Assembly (NCBI GenBank): GCA_036636255.1
Contig: JAVWOV010000002.1
Span: 1 to 28,805, forward strand
Direction: 5' to 3'
DNA length: 28,805 bases
DNA from: CALVXC01 sp036636255
Lineage (GTDB): Bacteria; Bacillota_I; Bacilli_A; RF39; UBA660
Shown here: positions 9,101 through 16,697 of the stretch, in pieces
Layout: each line of letters starts with the position of its first letter
Numbering within the stretch: the stretch's first letter is position 1
The notes under the pieces: model-generated
Database searches by the model: none
Told to the model about the DNA's origin: nothing
The model's input: only the letters and a program-made list of their open reading frames with translations
Made by a program: the position numbers and the translations under genes

Positions 9101-10518
9101 CTCATGAGTATACGAAAGAATTGTTGGGCGTTTCTAATGTATATCGTGCGGGCACAATAGGAACAGTTGCTAAGAAGACAGCGTTTGGTTATGTTAAAGG
9201 TTATTGTGAAGATAAGGGCTTTACGATGCGTACAGCGGAAATTGAACGCTTAGCTAGTGGTTGTGAAGGTGTTAAAAGAACAACAGGTCAACATCCGGGG
9301 GGAATTGTGGTAATTCCTGAGTATATGGAAATATTTGATTTCACACCTTATCAATATCCAGCTGATGATGTTAATTCTTTGTGGAAAACAACTCATTTTG
9401 ATTATCATTCCTTAGAGGATGATTTATTAAAATTGGATATTTTGGGGCATGATGTACCTACTATTTTAAGAATGTTACAAGACTTATCCGGAATTGATGT
9501 TACAAAGTTACCGATGGATGATGAACGTCTTTATTCCCTATTATCATCACCACAGGAATTAGGGGTAAGTGAAGAGGATATTATGTGTATGACGGGGACT
9601 TTAGGGTTACCAGAATTAGGAACTAAGTTTACTATTGCTCTATTAAAAGAGACGAAGCCGAAGACTTTTTCCGAGTTGGTAAAAATTTCGGGCCTATCAC
9701 ATGGCACAGATGTTTGGGCCGGAAATGCAAGTGAATTAATTCGCAATAATATTATTCCTTTTAAGGAAGTTATTGGTTGTCGTGATGAGATAATGATTTA
9801 TTTGATGAATAAAGGAATGGAACCACTTGATTCATTTAAGATTATGGAATTTGTTCGTAAAGGTAAGGCAACTAAAATTCCTGAACAGTGGCCTATTTGG
9901 GAAAAAAAGATGCGCGATGCTCATATTCCTGATTGGTATATTGAATCGTGTCATAAAATTAAATATATGTTTCCTAAGGCCCATGCCGTAGCATATGTTA
10001 TGAGTGCTTTGCGGATTGCTTGGTTTAAACTATATAAACCGATTATATATTATGCTACGCATTTTTCTATTAAGTGTACGGATTTTGATATTGAGGCTAT
10101 GATTAGTGGTAGTGTAGCTATGAAAAGTAAAATTACCTTGATTAATGAAATGGGATATAATGCTTCTAATAAAGATAATTCCGTTTTAGAAGGTTTACAA
10201 GTTGCATTGGAGGCTAGTATGCGGGGAATTAAATTTGCCCCTATAGATTTGCTTAAAAGTGATGCTAATAAGTTTATTATTGATGATGATTCTATGACTT
10301 TGATACCACCTTTTAGAGCCCTTGAAGGGTTAGGCGAAACAGTTGCTAAAAAAATTGTTGAGCAACGCGATATTAATCATTTTTTAAGTATTGAAGATTT
10401 TCAAAAAAGATGTAAGGTTTCAGCAACCATTATTGATAAGATGAGGATGCTTGGAATGTTTTCCGGGATGGATGAATCTAGTCAACTTAGTATTTTTAGT
10501 TTTGATGGAGTTGGTTAG
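6145..10518 (+). CDS. polC: DNA polymerase III alpha subunit, PolC type
   Basis: Main replicative polymerase of low-GC Gram-positives, with built-in 3'-5' proofreading. The 1457 residues show all expected parts in order: N-terminal domain, OB fold (about 210-305), PHP domain part 1 (HTHTKMSQMDG, H320 and H322), an inserted DEDDh exonuclease (FDFETTG, D416 and E418), PHP part 2 (SGDVHHL), then the palm with the catalytic pair in PDIDLNFSGDYQ (D973, D975). A four-Cys zinc site (CPKC then CPCC) lies near residues 913-952. A C-terminal helix-hairpin-helix/tau-binding region follows. AGGGGGA precedes ATG 6145. It is unbroken and full length. Certain. Confidence 0.98.
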   Translation: MEVNLKKLLIKSGLEEFYPFFENGKLLKIVGNKEKTEYVFKIQVEKILPIDVYDKVSKNIKRVFACSQNIIVDLKVSHIECLLVKQYFDYCIKKYMVDNPLLELFLANEVMISDNVIKISINNKAEERKLSSVKNNLLEDFKHFGFGDLCLTFITVHKESEKIREQIKKDMNLYSNTVVEAPKVSKSFKRQTSKDAILGRVINTDSMRIENILGPLTSATIEACIFDMDIKETKSNLKIMTLKVTDYTDSIYCKLFINDDEQFKVLNDCLKVGKWFKIRGNVKDDSYSNELVISVYDINNLKHLETVVTDDAPLKRVELHTHTKMSQMDGVVDCHDLLKQALKWGHKAIAITDHNCLQSFPDVYNFVKCHNKSLKENEQPFKAIYGVELLMVDDDIDIVVRPDDSSLLDTTYVVFDFETTGLNAGGQDSIIEVGAVKIKNGEIIDRFSQLIDPLRKLPAIITEITNITDEMLKGKESEEKVIGDFINWFGDLPLVAHNAKFDISFLKKAYRKYDLGIFSNMVIDTLELSRTLDNNYSRHGLSAIVKRYNVVFDESGHHRADYDAETTALVFHKMLLKLDGRNFATIRDIDKLVTKEDIYKYGRTFHINILAKNKVGLKNLFKIVSFANTKYLYKTPRILKSELSKLREGLLFGSGCYESEVFIQCRSKSDAELSSIIDFYDYVEVQPLDCYDHLLQSGDFENKSLLLEHVKKIIRNTVNVGKIIVASGDVHHLTTNDRIYREILVNQKVPGGGRHPLARGNIKKIPSYHFRTTEEMLTDFAFLGEDLAYEIVVSNANKVADMIDILEVIIETGGVPFSPKIENSAAIVTDMVYKKAYEIYGNPLPDLIQKRVTSELNGIINGGFDVVYLLSQRLVKKSNEDGYLVGSRGSVGSSFVATMMGITEVNPLPAHYVCPKCQHTIFELDGKILGKKYASGYDLPNLACPCCDTLLNKEGQDMPFATFLGFNADKVPDIDLNFSGDYQWKAHEYTKELLGVSNVYRAGTIGTVAKKTAFGYVKGYCEDKGFTMRTAEIERLASGCEGVKRTTGQHPGGIVVIPEYMEIFDFTPYQYPADDVNSLWKTTHFDYHSLEDDLLKLDILGHDVPTILRMLQDLSGIDVTKLPMDDERLYSLLSSPQELGVSEEDIMCMTGTLGLPELGTKFTIALLKETKPKTFSELVKISGLSHGTDVWAGNASELIRNNIIPFKEVIGCRDEIMIYLMNKGMEPLDSFKIMEFVRKGKATKIPEQWPIWEKKMRDAHIPDWYIESCHKIKYMFPKAHAVAYVMSALRIAWFKLYKPIIYYATHFSIKCTDFDIEAMISGSVAMKSKITLINEMGYNASNKDNSVLEGLQVALEASMRGIKFAPIDLLKSDANKFIIDDDSMTLIPPFRALEGLGETVAKKIVEQRDINHFLSIEDFQKRCKVSATIIDKMRMLGMFSGMDESSQLSIFSFDGVG

Positions 10519-10626
10519 TATTAAAAAAGATATTTTGTAATATTTATTTATTACCTTATTCTTTTTTTTTTACATATTTTATTCTTTTTAGCTTGTTTTA
10601 TTTGTTTGTTTTATACTATGTCTAGT

Positions 10627-10656
10627 TTGACTTATAGCTGGTGGCATATTTATAAT
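10627..10656 (+). promoter_or_regulatory. Sigma-A type promoter of the ABC operon
   Basis: TTGACT (10627-10632), an 18-base spacer and TATAAT (10651-10656) make a near-consensus promoter. It supports the start at 10696 rather than at an in-frame ATG at 10606, which would lie upstream of the transcript. Confidence 0.65.
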
Positions 10657-10695
10657 GATATAAAGGAATTCCGTTTATTGATTGTGGAGGAAATT

Positions 10696-11403
10696 ATGAA
10701 AAATTTATATCGTTTAGAGGATGTTTCAAAAATTTATTGTGGTACTAGTTCTAAGACTTATGCATTAGATCATGTTGATTTAGAAATAAATGCCGGAGAA
10801 TTTGTGATTATTTTAGGACCTTCGGGTAGTGGGAAAAGTACGTTATTACATATTTTAGCAGGACTCGATTATATTACTTCTGGTAGTGTATTTTTTGGTG
10901 ATTTACGAATTGATAATTTGTCTTCTAAGGACTTAAATAATTATCGAAGAGATAATTTGGGTTTTGTTTTTCAAAGTTATAATTTAGTTCCTAATTTGAC
11001 GGTTTGGGGAAATATTTTACTTAGTCAGCAAATTGTTCGTCGCCCCTTAAATGGGAAAAACATTTTAAAGGTAGTTGGACTTGGTAATTTTTTTTCGAAG
11101 TATCCTTATCAGTTATCCGGAGGACAGATGCAAAGAGTAGCTATTGCTCGGGCACTTGTTAAAAATCCATCCGTTTTATTTTGTGATGAACCGACTGGGT
11201 CAATGGATGAGAAGACGGGGAAGGTTGTTTTAAATTTATTACAGGCTATTAATCATGAATATGGGATGACGGTCATTATGGTAACACATAATCCTGGTAT
11301 AGCCTTGATGGCAAATACGGTTATAAAGATGGACAGTGGACGGATTAGAAGTGTTACAAAGACAAATAATGTTACATCTGCTTTTGATTTGAGGTGGTCC
11401 TGA
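10696..11403 (+). CDS. ABC transporter ATPase, MacB/LolD type
   Basis: Nucleotide-binding subunit that would power the FtsX-type permease encoded next. The 235 residues contain Walker A GPSGSGKST (41-49), Q-loop FQSYN, signature LSGGQ (140-144), Walker B VLFCDE (160-165) and H-loop VTHN. The C-terminal tail ends in DLRW, like MacB-family ATPases of Firmicutes. Start ATG 10696 has GGAGG upstream. The following permease begins within a few bases. A second, diverged ATPase follows that permease. Substrate is unknown: this family includes lipoprotein, peptide-antibiotic and stress-sensing systems. Confidence 0.9.
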   Translation: MKNLYRLEDVSKIYCGTSSKTYALDHVDLEINAGEFVIILGPSGSGKSTLLHILAGLDYITSGSVFFGDLRIDNLSSKDLNNYRRDNLGFVFQSYNLVPNLTVWGNILLSQQIVRRPLNGKNILKVVGLGNFFSKYPYQLSGGQMQRVAIARALVKNPSVLFCDEPTGSMDEKTGKVVLNLLQAINHEYGMTVIMVTHNPGIALMANTVIKMDSGRIRSVTKTNNVTSAFDLRWS

Positions 11404-11405
11404 AA

Positions 11406-13919
11406 TTGTTAATACTAAATTGTTTGAAGGGCATGAAAAGAAAAAAAGTATTAATGTTATGTATTATTTTACTTGTTTTATTGATGACGGCTAGTTACGT
11501 GGCAGTAAATTATGCTCTTGATCAAATGGATGATAGTTATGATCATTATCTTAATAAGCAACAAGTAGCAGATATTGCTGTTGACGTTTTGCTCGATTTA
11601 AATCGTGATGTTTCTTTAAGGGAATTAAATGACTTTAAAAAAAAAGAACTTAAAAATATGAGCTATGAGGAAAAAAAGATTATTAGTTTATATGAGTATT
11701 ATTTATTTAGAAAATTACCAATTGGGTTACAAAACAGTTATGATATTATGACTATTTTTAAGAAGTATGGAGTAGATATTTTACTTAGTTATAAAAAGTT
11801 GGATGTAATTAAAAATCACTATGATTTTATTTATGAACAAGAAAGAAGTAAAACAATTTTTACTAGTGATATAATTATTAAGGCTATGCCTTATTTTTGT
11901 AATAAAGAAATCAATAAATTTTTTTTGATTAAAGGTCGTTTTCCCGTTAAAGATAACGAAGTTACTATTTTGCCAGATTTTGCACGGGAACATAATTTGT
12001 ATATTGGTTCTAGTTATAAGATAGGTCATAATGTTTACCAGGTGGTTGGTTTTGCCTATGCTTCAGCTTATATTTATCCATTGATGGATATTAGTAATTT
12101 ACTTTTCGATAAAGCTAAAAACAATATTGTTTTGTTGATGCCAGATGATTTTAACTCTTTAGCAGGACTTAGTGATAATATGTATGCTTTGCATTTTAAT
12201 CATTCGGATAATCAGGTGAATTCTAAAGATGTTTTCCATAATGATTTTCTGATGAAATTTTTGGCATCAACAACAGATACGATTATTTATAATGATAACA
12301 CGGTTTTGCACATGATGCGAACTATATCTTTACCCTTAGAGTTTTCTATTAATCGAAAGTTTTCTTCATGTTTTTTGTACTTATTGTTAGGAATAAATGT
12401 TTTTATTATTATAATTATCATGAGGAAGATATTTACTTCCGATCGTTTAGCGATTGGAATTTTATTGTCACTTGGTTATAATCGATTACTTATTGCTTTT
12501 AGTTATTTGGTTTATCCAGTTGTTGGTTCAATTGTTGGGGGTATTTTAGGTTATTTTTTGGGGATTATTTTACATTATCCGCTCGCTTTTATTTACCGAA
12601 ATTTTTATGCATTACCCTTTGATGATTTTAAAATTACTGGTGAGTATTTTTTAATTAGTGTTTGTATACCTTGCTGTATTTTAGTGGTTATTAGTTTACT
12701 TGTTATGTTAGTTATGCTTAGAAAAAAACCACTTATTTTGTTAAAAGAAGGTAGTAATTTAAAAATTGGTTTAGTTAGTCGTATATTAAATCGGTTACTA
12801 TGTTTTTTACCCTTTAGCTGGCGTTTTAAGTATGCCTTGGCTTTTGCTTCTTTGGGTAAGTTATTTATTGTTTTTTTAATATCTTTTAAAACCGGGTTAA
12901 TAATTGTTTTTATTTTAATAGGACCTAATTTATTTAATAATAGTATTGATAAGTCGTTTGCAGGGATAAGGTATGATTATGTTGTTATGTTAAATAAGGT
13001 AGCAACGGCTGTTAAGGTTAAAGATGATGATTTAATTTTAACTAAGAGCTTAAACATTGTTTCAATAAACGATGGTAATCGGGTTAGATTAATTAGTAAG
13101 AATAATGAAGTTATGTTGTCAGGATATGATGATAGTCCTAATTATTTCAAACTTTTTTCCTTTCATAATCAAAATATTACCTCCATGCTTGCTAATGATG
13201 GTATTGTTATTAGTAAAGCTTTACAGGATGCCCTAAAGATTAAGGTTGGTAATACGTTAATTTTTAATACAAATTTTGGTAATATTTCATATCGGGTTAT
13301 AGGTGTTTGCGCGGAACATTTAAATTTTGTTGGTTATGTTAATCGTAATGGCTTTAGTAAAAGGCTTGGGTTATTACCTTATTCTTATAATCGCTTTGCT
13401 ACTAGAAATAATAAGTACAGTTCTGTTTTAAACTTAAATAGTACTGACCTTTTATCTGTAGCGCGTATTGTCAGTGCTACAGATTTGAAAAATAGTATGT
13501 GCCTTCAGGTGAAGCGATTTAGTAATATTATTTATGCGATAGTTATTATGGCTTCTTTTATGGCATTTATTATTATGGTAGTAATGGGGAACATGGTTAT
13601 TTCGGAAAATAAAAAGATCATTTCATTAATGAAGGTTATGGGGTATAGTAATAAAAAAATTAGTCAAATTGTTTTAACTGTTTATCGTTCTTTAGTGATA
13701 TTTGCTTATTTACTTGCTATTCCATGTATGCTTTTTTTGTTACAATATGTTTTTGATTTGTTAGCTGTTTCAATTAATATGAGTATTGATGTTTCTCTGT
13801 CACCACTACTTTGTTTAATAGGCTTTTTTATGATGATGTTTGTTTATTATATATCTTTGTTTATTTCGCGGATTATGTTAAATAAAGTACCGTTAGCAGT
13901 TGTTTTGAAAGGAGAATAG
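11406..13919 (+). CDS. FtsX-like ABC transporter permease
   Basis: Membrane subunit of a MacB-type (type VII) ABC system. It couples ATP hydrolysis to movement of an extracellular domain rather than classical substrate transport. I see an N-terminal segment (about 12-35), an extracellular region (about 36-310), a first FtsX core with several helices (about 315-440), further helices near 480-505, a second extracellular domain (about 510-690) and a C-terminal three-helix FtsX core (about 700-830). I favour TTG 11406, two bases after the preceding stop. GAGGTGGT at 11391-11398 then has standard spacing, whereas a GTG start at 11394 would lie inside that site. The 837-residue size with two FtsX cores fits BceB or YtrF-like exporters. 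Substrate cannot be inferred. Confidence 0.85.
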   Translation: MLILNCLKGMKRKKVLMLCIILLVLLMTASYVAVNYALDQMDDSYDHYLNKQQVADIAVDVLLDLNRDVSLRELNDFKKKELKNMSYEEKKIISLYEYYLFRKLPIGLQNSYDIMTIFKKYGVDILLSYKKLDVIKNHYDFIYEQERSKTIFTSDIIIKAMPYFCNKEINKFFLIKGRFPVKDNEVTILPDFAREHNLYIGSSYKIGHNVYQVVGFAYASAYIYPLMDISNLLFDKAKNNIVLLMPDDFNSLAGLSDNMYALHFNHSDNQVNSKDVFHNDFLMKFLASTTDTIIYNDNTVLHMMRTISLPLEFSINRKFSSCFLYLLLGINVFIIIIIMRKIFTSDRLAIGILLSLGYNRLLIAFSYLVYPVVGSIVGGILGYFLGIILHYPLAFIYRNFYALPFDDFKITGEYFLISVCIPCCILVVISLLVMLVMLRKKPLILLKEGSNLKIGLVSRILNRLLCFLPFSWRFKYALAFASLGKLFIVFLISFKTGLIIVFILIGPNLFNNSIDKSFAGIRYDYVVMLNKVATAVKVKDDDLILTKSLNIVSINDGNRVRLISKNNEVMLSGYDDSPNYFKLFSFHNQNITSMLANDGIVISKALQDALKIKVGNTLIFNTNFGNISYRVIGVCAEHLNFVGYVNRNGFSKRLGLLPYSYNRFATRNNKYSSVLNLNSTDLLSVARIVSATDLKNSMCLQVKRFSNIIYAIVIMASFMAFIIMVVMGNMVISENKKIISLMKVMGYSNKKISQIVLTVYRSLVIFAYLLAIPCMLFLLQYVFDLLAVSINMSIDVSLSPLLCLIGFFMMMFVYYISLFISRIMLNKVPLAVVLKGE

Positions 13920-13924
13920 ATTTT

Positions 13925-14632
13925 ATGAAAGAACTTATTAGATTTGAAAATGTTTTTAAAGTATATCATAATTTTTCGACCGATGAAAATGTTTTGGCGG
14001 GTATTAATTTTAGTGTTATAAGGGGTTCTATTGTGGTTATTTTGGGTCCTTCAGGCAGTGGGAAAAGTACTTTACTAAATTGCGCTTCAGGTCTTTTAGA
14101 TATTGATTTTGGTAAAATTTTTTTTGATGGTATTGATATTTCGAAATTTAGTGAGCGTCGTAAGGCACGTTTTCGTAAACAAAATGTTGGTTTTATTTTT
14201 CAAAATTATAGTTTATTAAAATATCTTAATGTTTATGAGAATGTTTTATTGGGAGCTCGACTTGGTAAGAATCGGGTTAATGTTCATGAGGTTTTAAAAC
14301 TTGTTTCTTTAGCTAAATTTAGTAAAAGTAATATTGATTTATTATCGGGTGGTGAGTTGCAAAGGGTAGCTATTGCTCGGGCATTTGCGAAGAATCCGCG
14401 GGTTATTTTTTGTGATGAACCAACAGGTGCACTTGATTATAACATGACTCGGCTTGTTTTACAGGCTTTAGTTGCTATTAACCAAAGGTATAATACTACG
14501 TTAATTATTGTGACGCATAATCCAAATATTGCTTTGATTGGGGACCGGATTATTAAAATGAATAGTGGTCAAATTATTAGTGATGTTAAAAATTTATCAA
14601 GAATTGATCCTTTGAAGATTCCTTGGGGCTAA
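13925..14632 (+). CDS. Second ABC transporter ATPase, MacB/LolD type
   Basis: Another complete 235-residue nucleotide-binding subunit, the same length as the ATPase at 10696 and clearly paralogous but diverged. Walker A GPSGSGKST (41-49), Q-loop FQNYS, signature LSGGE (140-144), Walker B VIFCDE (160-165) and VTHN are all intact. The C-terminus ends in LKIPWG. It starts five bases after the permease stop with AAAGGAG just upstream. Two ATPases around a single two-domain permease suggest a heterodimeric ATPase pair, or one that serves a permease elsewhere. Both look active. Confidence 0.9.
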   Translation: MKELIRFENVFKVYHNFSTDENVLAGINFSVIRGSIVVILGPSGSGKSTLLNCASGLLDIDFGKIFFDGIDISKFSERRKARFRKQNVGFIFQNYSLLKYLNVYENVLLGARLGKNRVNVHEVLKLVSLAKFSKSNIDLLSGGELQRVAIARAFAKNPRVIFCDEPTGALDYNMTRLVLQALVAINQRYNTTLIIVTHNPNIALIGDRIIKMNSGQIISDVKNLSRIDPLKIPWG

Positions 14633-14646
14633 ATTTTTATTTTTTG

Positions 14647-14655
14647 TGTTATAAT
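14647..14655 (+). promoter_or_regulatory. Extended -10 promoter of the ATP-grasp gene
   Basis: TGTTATAAT is identical to the elements upstream of argS and the serS T-box. The predicted start near 14662 leaves only about 14 bases, nearly all ribosome binding site (AAAGGAGG), before the ATG at 14676. Confidence 0.55.
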
Positions 14656-14675
14656 GATTAAAAGGAGGAAATTAC

Positions 14676-15671
14676 ATGTTAAATTTTAAGGATATTAATA
14701 AAAAAAGATTAAATTTTTTAGCGGGTTTTATTGCTAAGAAAAATGGTGTTTCAGTTACTAAAGTCAAGGTGAATATGTTTTTTAATTATTTTAGGTACGG
14801 GATTGGATATACTGATTATATGAAAGGAGATTATTTTAATTTAAGTTCTAAGGATAAAAAAAATTTTTTAGCTAAGAAAAAATTTCCAGCGATAGTTAGT
14901 TATTTAAATGATGATAAATTCCAAAATATTTTTTTAGATAAGATTATTTTTAATAAGAAATTTAAGGATTTTATTGGTCGTAATTATATTGATTTGCGGG
15001 AAAATAGTTATGATAATTTTAAAAAATTTGTTGGTAAGAAGGATAGTTTTTTTGCTAAGAAGCATAATTCTTTTGGCGGTGATGGTATTGAAAAAATTGA
15101 CAATAAAAAAAATGTTAATTTAAAAGATGTTTATGAGCGCCTACTTAAAAATAAACAGTTTTTGATTGAAGATACTATTATCCAACATGATTATTTAAAT
15201 GAGATAAATCCATCAGTTGTTAATAATGTTAGGCTTGTCACTTTATTAAAAGATAATGAGGTTTATATTATTGCTAGTTTATTAAGACTTAATAATGGAG
15301 ACGGTAATGTTATTAATTGTCAAGATATTTTTGGTTCTCTTGATGAAAATGGTCGCTTAGTGGGTAATATGGTTGATGATTATTGTCATACTTATGAAAA
15401 ACATCCTTTGACTGGGTTTGTATTTAAGAAAATGAAAATTCCTTTTATGAATGAGGCTATTGATATGGTTAAAAAAGCAGGTAAGGTGGTTAAAGAAATT
15501 CGTTATGTTGGTTGGGATGTGGCAATTACACCAAATGGGCCAATTATTATTGAGGGTAATTTTTATCCGAGTTATGGTTTATTTCAATATTACTTATTAA
15601 ATGATGGTAAACCAGTTGGTAAGATTCCTTTGATTAAAGAAATTTTAGGCGATGAGGCTAAAAACATATGA
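14676..15671 (+). CDS. Sugar-transfer-associated ATP-grasp protein
   Basis: The 331 residues fit the ATP-grasp family that accompanies sugar-transfer and cell-surface polysaccharide genes (Pfam ATPgrasp_ST; often labelled hexapeptide transferase family). The N-terminal part has FRYGIGYTDYMKGDYF, a typical opening. The ATP-grasp core includes FAKKHNSFGGDGIEK (Gly-rich lid), FLIEDTIIQH, NPSVVNNVRLVTLL and the metal-binding end GWDVAITPNGPIIIEGN with the acidic E and N. It likely ligates a carboxylate to an amine on a surface-polymer precursor, but substrate is unknown. It stands alone after the ABC operon, with its own promoter and a terminator overlapping its end. Confidence 0.8.
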   Translation: MLNFKDINKKRLNFLAGFIAKKNGVSVTKVKVNMFFNYFRYGIGYTDYMKGDYFNLSSKDKKNFLAKKKFPAIVSYLNDDKFQNIFLDKIIFNKKFKDFIGRNYIDLRENSYDNFKKFVGKKDSFFAKKHNSFGGDGIEKIDNKKNVNLKDVYERLLKNKQFLIEDTIIQHDYLNEINPSVVNNVRLVTLLKDNEVYIIASLLRLNNGDGNVINCQDIFGSLDENGRLVGNMVDDYCHTYEKHPLTGFVFKKMKIPFMNEAIDMVKKAGKVVKEIRYVGWDVAITPNGPIIIEGNFYPSYGLFQYYLLNDGKPVGKIPLIKEILGDEAKNI

Positions 15672-15673
15672 AA

Positions 15674-15699
15674 AAAAAGCTATTAATTAATAGCTTTTT
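15674..15699. terminator. Bidirectional terminator, perfect palindrome
   Basis: Thirteen bases, AAAAAGCTATTAA, are followed by their exact reverse complement, giving A and T tracts on both sides. It ends the ATP-grasp transcript on + and the rpsD transcript on minus. The rpsD stop codon lies within the T-tract. Confidence 0.85.
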
Positions 15700-16297
15700 A
15701 TCTGTTATAAAATTCAACAATTAATGATTCATCAATTTCTTGATTTAATTCACTTCGTTCAGGTAATCTTAAATATGTGCCAGTTTTTTTTGTTTCATCA
15801 TATGCAATATATTCAACACGGTTAATAACTTTTTCTAAAGATGCATTAACAACATCCAATTGTTTATTATCTTTTAAAGCAATAACATCGTTTATTTTAA
15901 CACGATATGATGGAATATCAACTTTTTTTCCGTTAACGGTTATGTGTCCATGATTAACTAGTTGTCTTGCACCTTTTCTGGTTGTTGCAAAACCGATACG
16001 ATATACTAAATTGTCTAAGCGACTTTCTAGTAGTTTGAATAAATCTTCACCGTGAACTCCTTTTAGTTTTCCAGCATCATTAAAGGTTTTTTTGAATTGT
16101 TTTTCGTTTAATCCGTACATGAATTTAACTTTTTGCTTTTCTTGTAATTGTGTTCCATAGTCGGATAATTTTTTTGCTCTTTTTTTACTATGTTGTCCGG
16201 GAATATATGGTCTTTTTACTAATTCTTTACCTGTTTCTAATATGGAAAAACCTAATCTTCGACTTTTACGATAAATTGGTCCAGTATACCTTGACAT
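15698..16297 (-). CDS. rpsD: Small ribosomal subunit protein S4
   Basis: Primary 16S rRNA-binding protein that nucleates 30S assembly and, in Firmicutes, represses its own mRNA. The 199 residues begin MSRYTGP, with the typical KRPYIPGQH segment near 38-46. They contain an S4 RNA-binding fold at about 91-155 (SRLDNLVYRIGFATTRKGARQLV then HGHITVNGKKVDIPSYR). There is no N-terminal zinc Cys cluster, so this is the zinc-independent form. I start at ATG 16297 because AAAGGAG precedes it and it matches the family start. An upstream ATG 30 bases earlier would run through that site and the leader. It is isolated, on the strand opposite to most neighbours, under a strong promoter and a structured leader. 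Confidence 0.97.
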   Translation of the reverse strand: MSRYTGPIYRKSRRLGFSILETGKELVKRPYIPGQHSKKRAKKLSDYGTQLQEKQKVKFMYGLNEKQFKKTFNDAGKLKGVHGEDLFKLLESRLDNLVYRIGFATTRKGARQLVNHGHITVNGKKVDIPSYRVKINDVIALKDNKQLDVVNASLEKVINRVEYIAYDETKKTGTYLRLPERSELNQEIDESLIVEFYNR

Positions 16298-16453
16298 AAA
16301 ACGCTCCTTTCGTAAGCAGGACATCAAGGTTATTTTGGCAAATTATAGGGTGTTTATTTTAATATCTTCGCTTGCAGCTAAAGTTACACAATAACCCAAT
16401 ATAGGTAATAAACACGTTACAATTTTCAAAATAACGCTGCTAGATGTGTTGCT
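16298..16453 (-). promoter_or_regulatory. rpsD leader RNA, S4 autoregulation
   Basis: The 155-base leader can form nested long-range stems. On the minus strand GTTATTTTG (at 16427-16435) pairs perfectly with CAAAATAAC (16329-16337), and inside it GTGTTTATT (16407-16415) pairs perfectly with AATAAACAC (16350-16358). An inner hairpin GTTA-TTGTG-TAAC follows. The ribosome binding site lies just downstream. This matches the known Firmicute arrangement in which S4 binds the rpsD leader to block translation. The pairings are seen; the S4 binding is inferred from the family. Confidence 0.75.
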
Positions 16454-16459
16454 TATATA

Positions 16460-16488
16460 ATTATAGTATGTTTTTATAACATAGTCAA
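16460..16488 (-). promoter_or_regulatory. Strong rpsD promoter
   Basis: On the minus strand TTGACT (16488-16483), exactly 17 bases, then TATAAT (16465-16460). The spacer holds a perfect inverted repeat, TATGTT and AACATA around 5 bases. Confidence 0.85.
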
Positions 16489-16507
16489 TACCATTTCACA
16501 ATATAGT

Positions 16508-16530
16508 AAAGGTATTTTTAAGACCTTTTT
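16508..16530. terminator. Lone hairpin with T-tract in divergent intergenic region
   Basis: AAAGGT (16508-16513) pairs with ACCTTT (16523-16528) with T continuing after it on +. It lies between the divergent rpsD promoter and the gene at 16698, so it ends no annotated gene. Confidence 0.35.
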
Positions 16531-16697
16531 AATTAAATAGATTATTTTTGTGATATTATTTAATAATATTTTTTGAATATTGTTTGATTGAATAATATTT
16601 GTATAAAAAATTATCTTTAATTTTTAATTATTTTATTGCAAACTATTGCTTATAATGGTATATTATTAAATAGTGGTAATAGAAATAAGGTGATAAT

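Noticed and set aside
10606..10695. ATG 30 codons upstream for the first ABC ATPase
   Set aside because: It precedes the TTGACT/TATAAT promoter and has no ribosome binding site; the family starts at the later ATG.
16298..16327. A longer rpsD start adding ten residues
   Set aside because: These bases contain the ribosome binding site and the end of the structured leader; S4 proteins start MSRYTGP.
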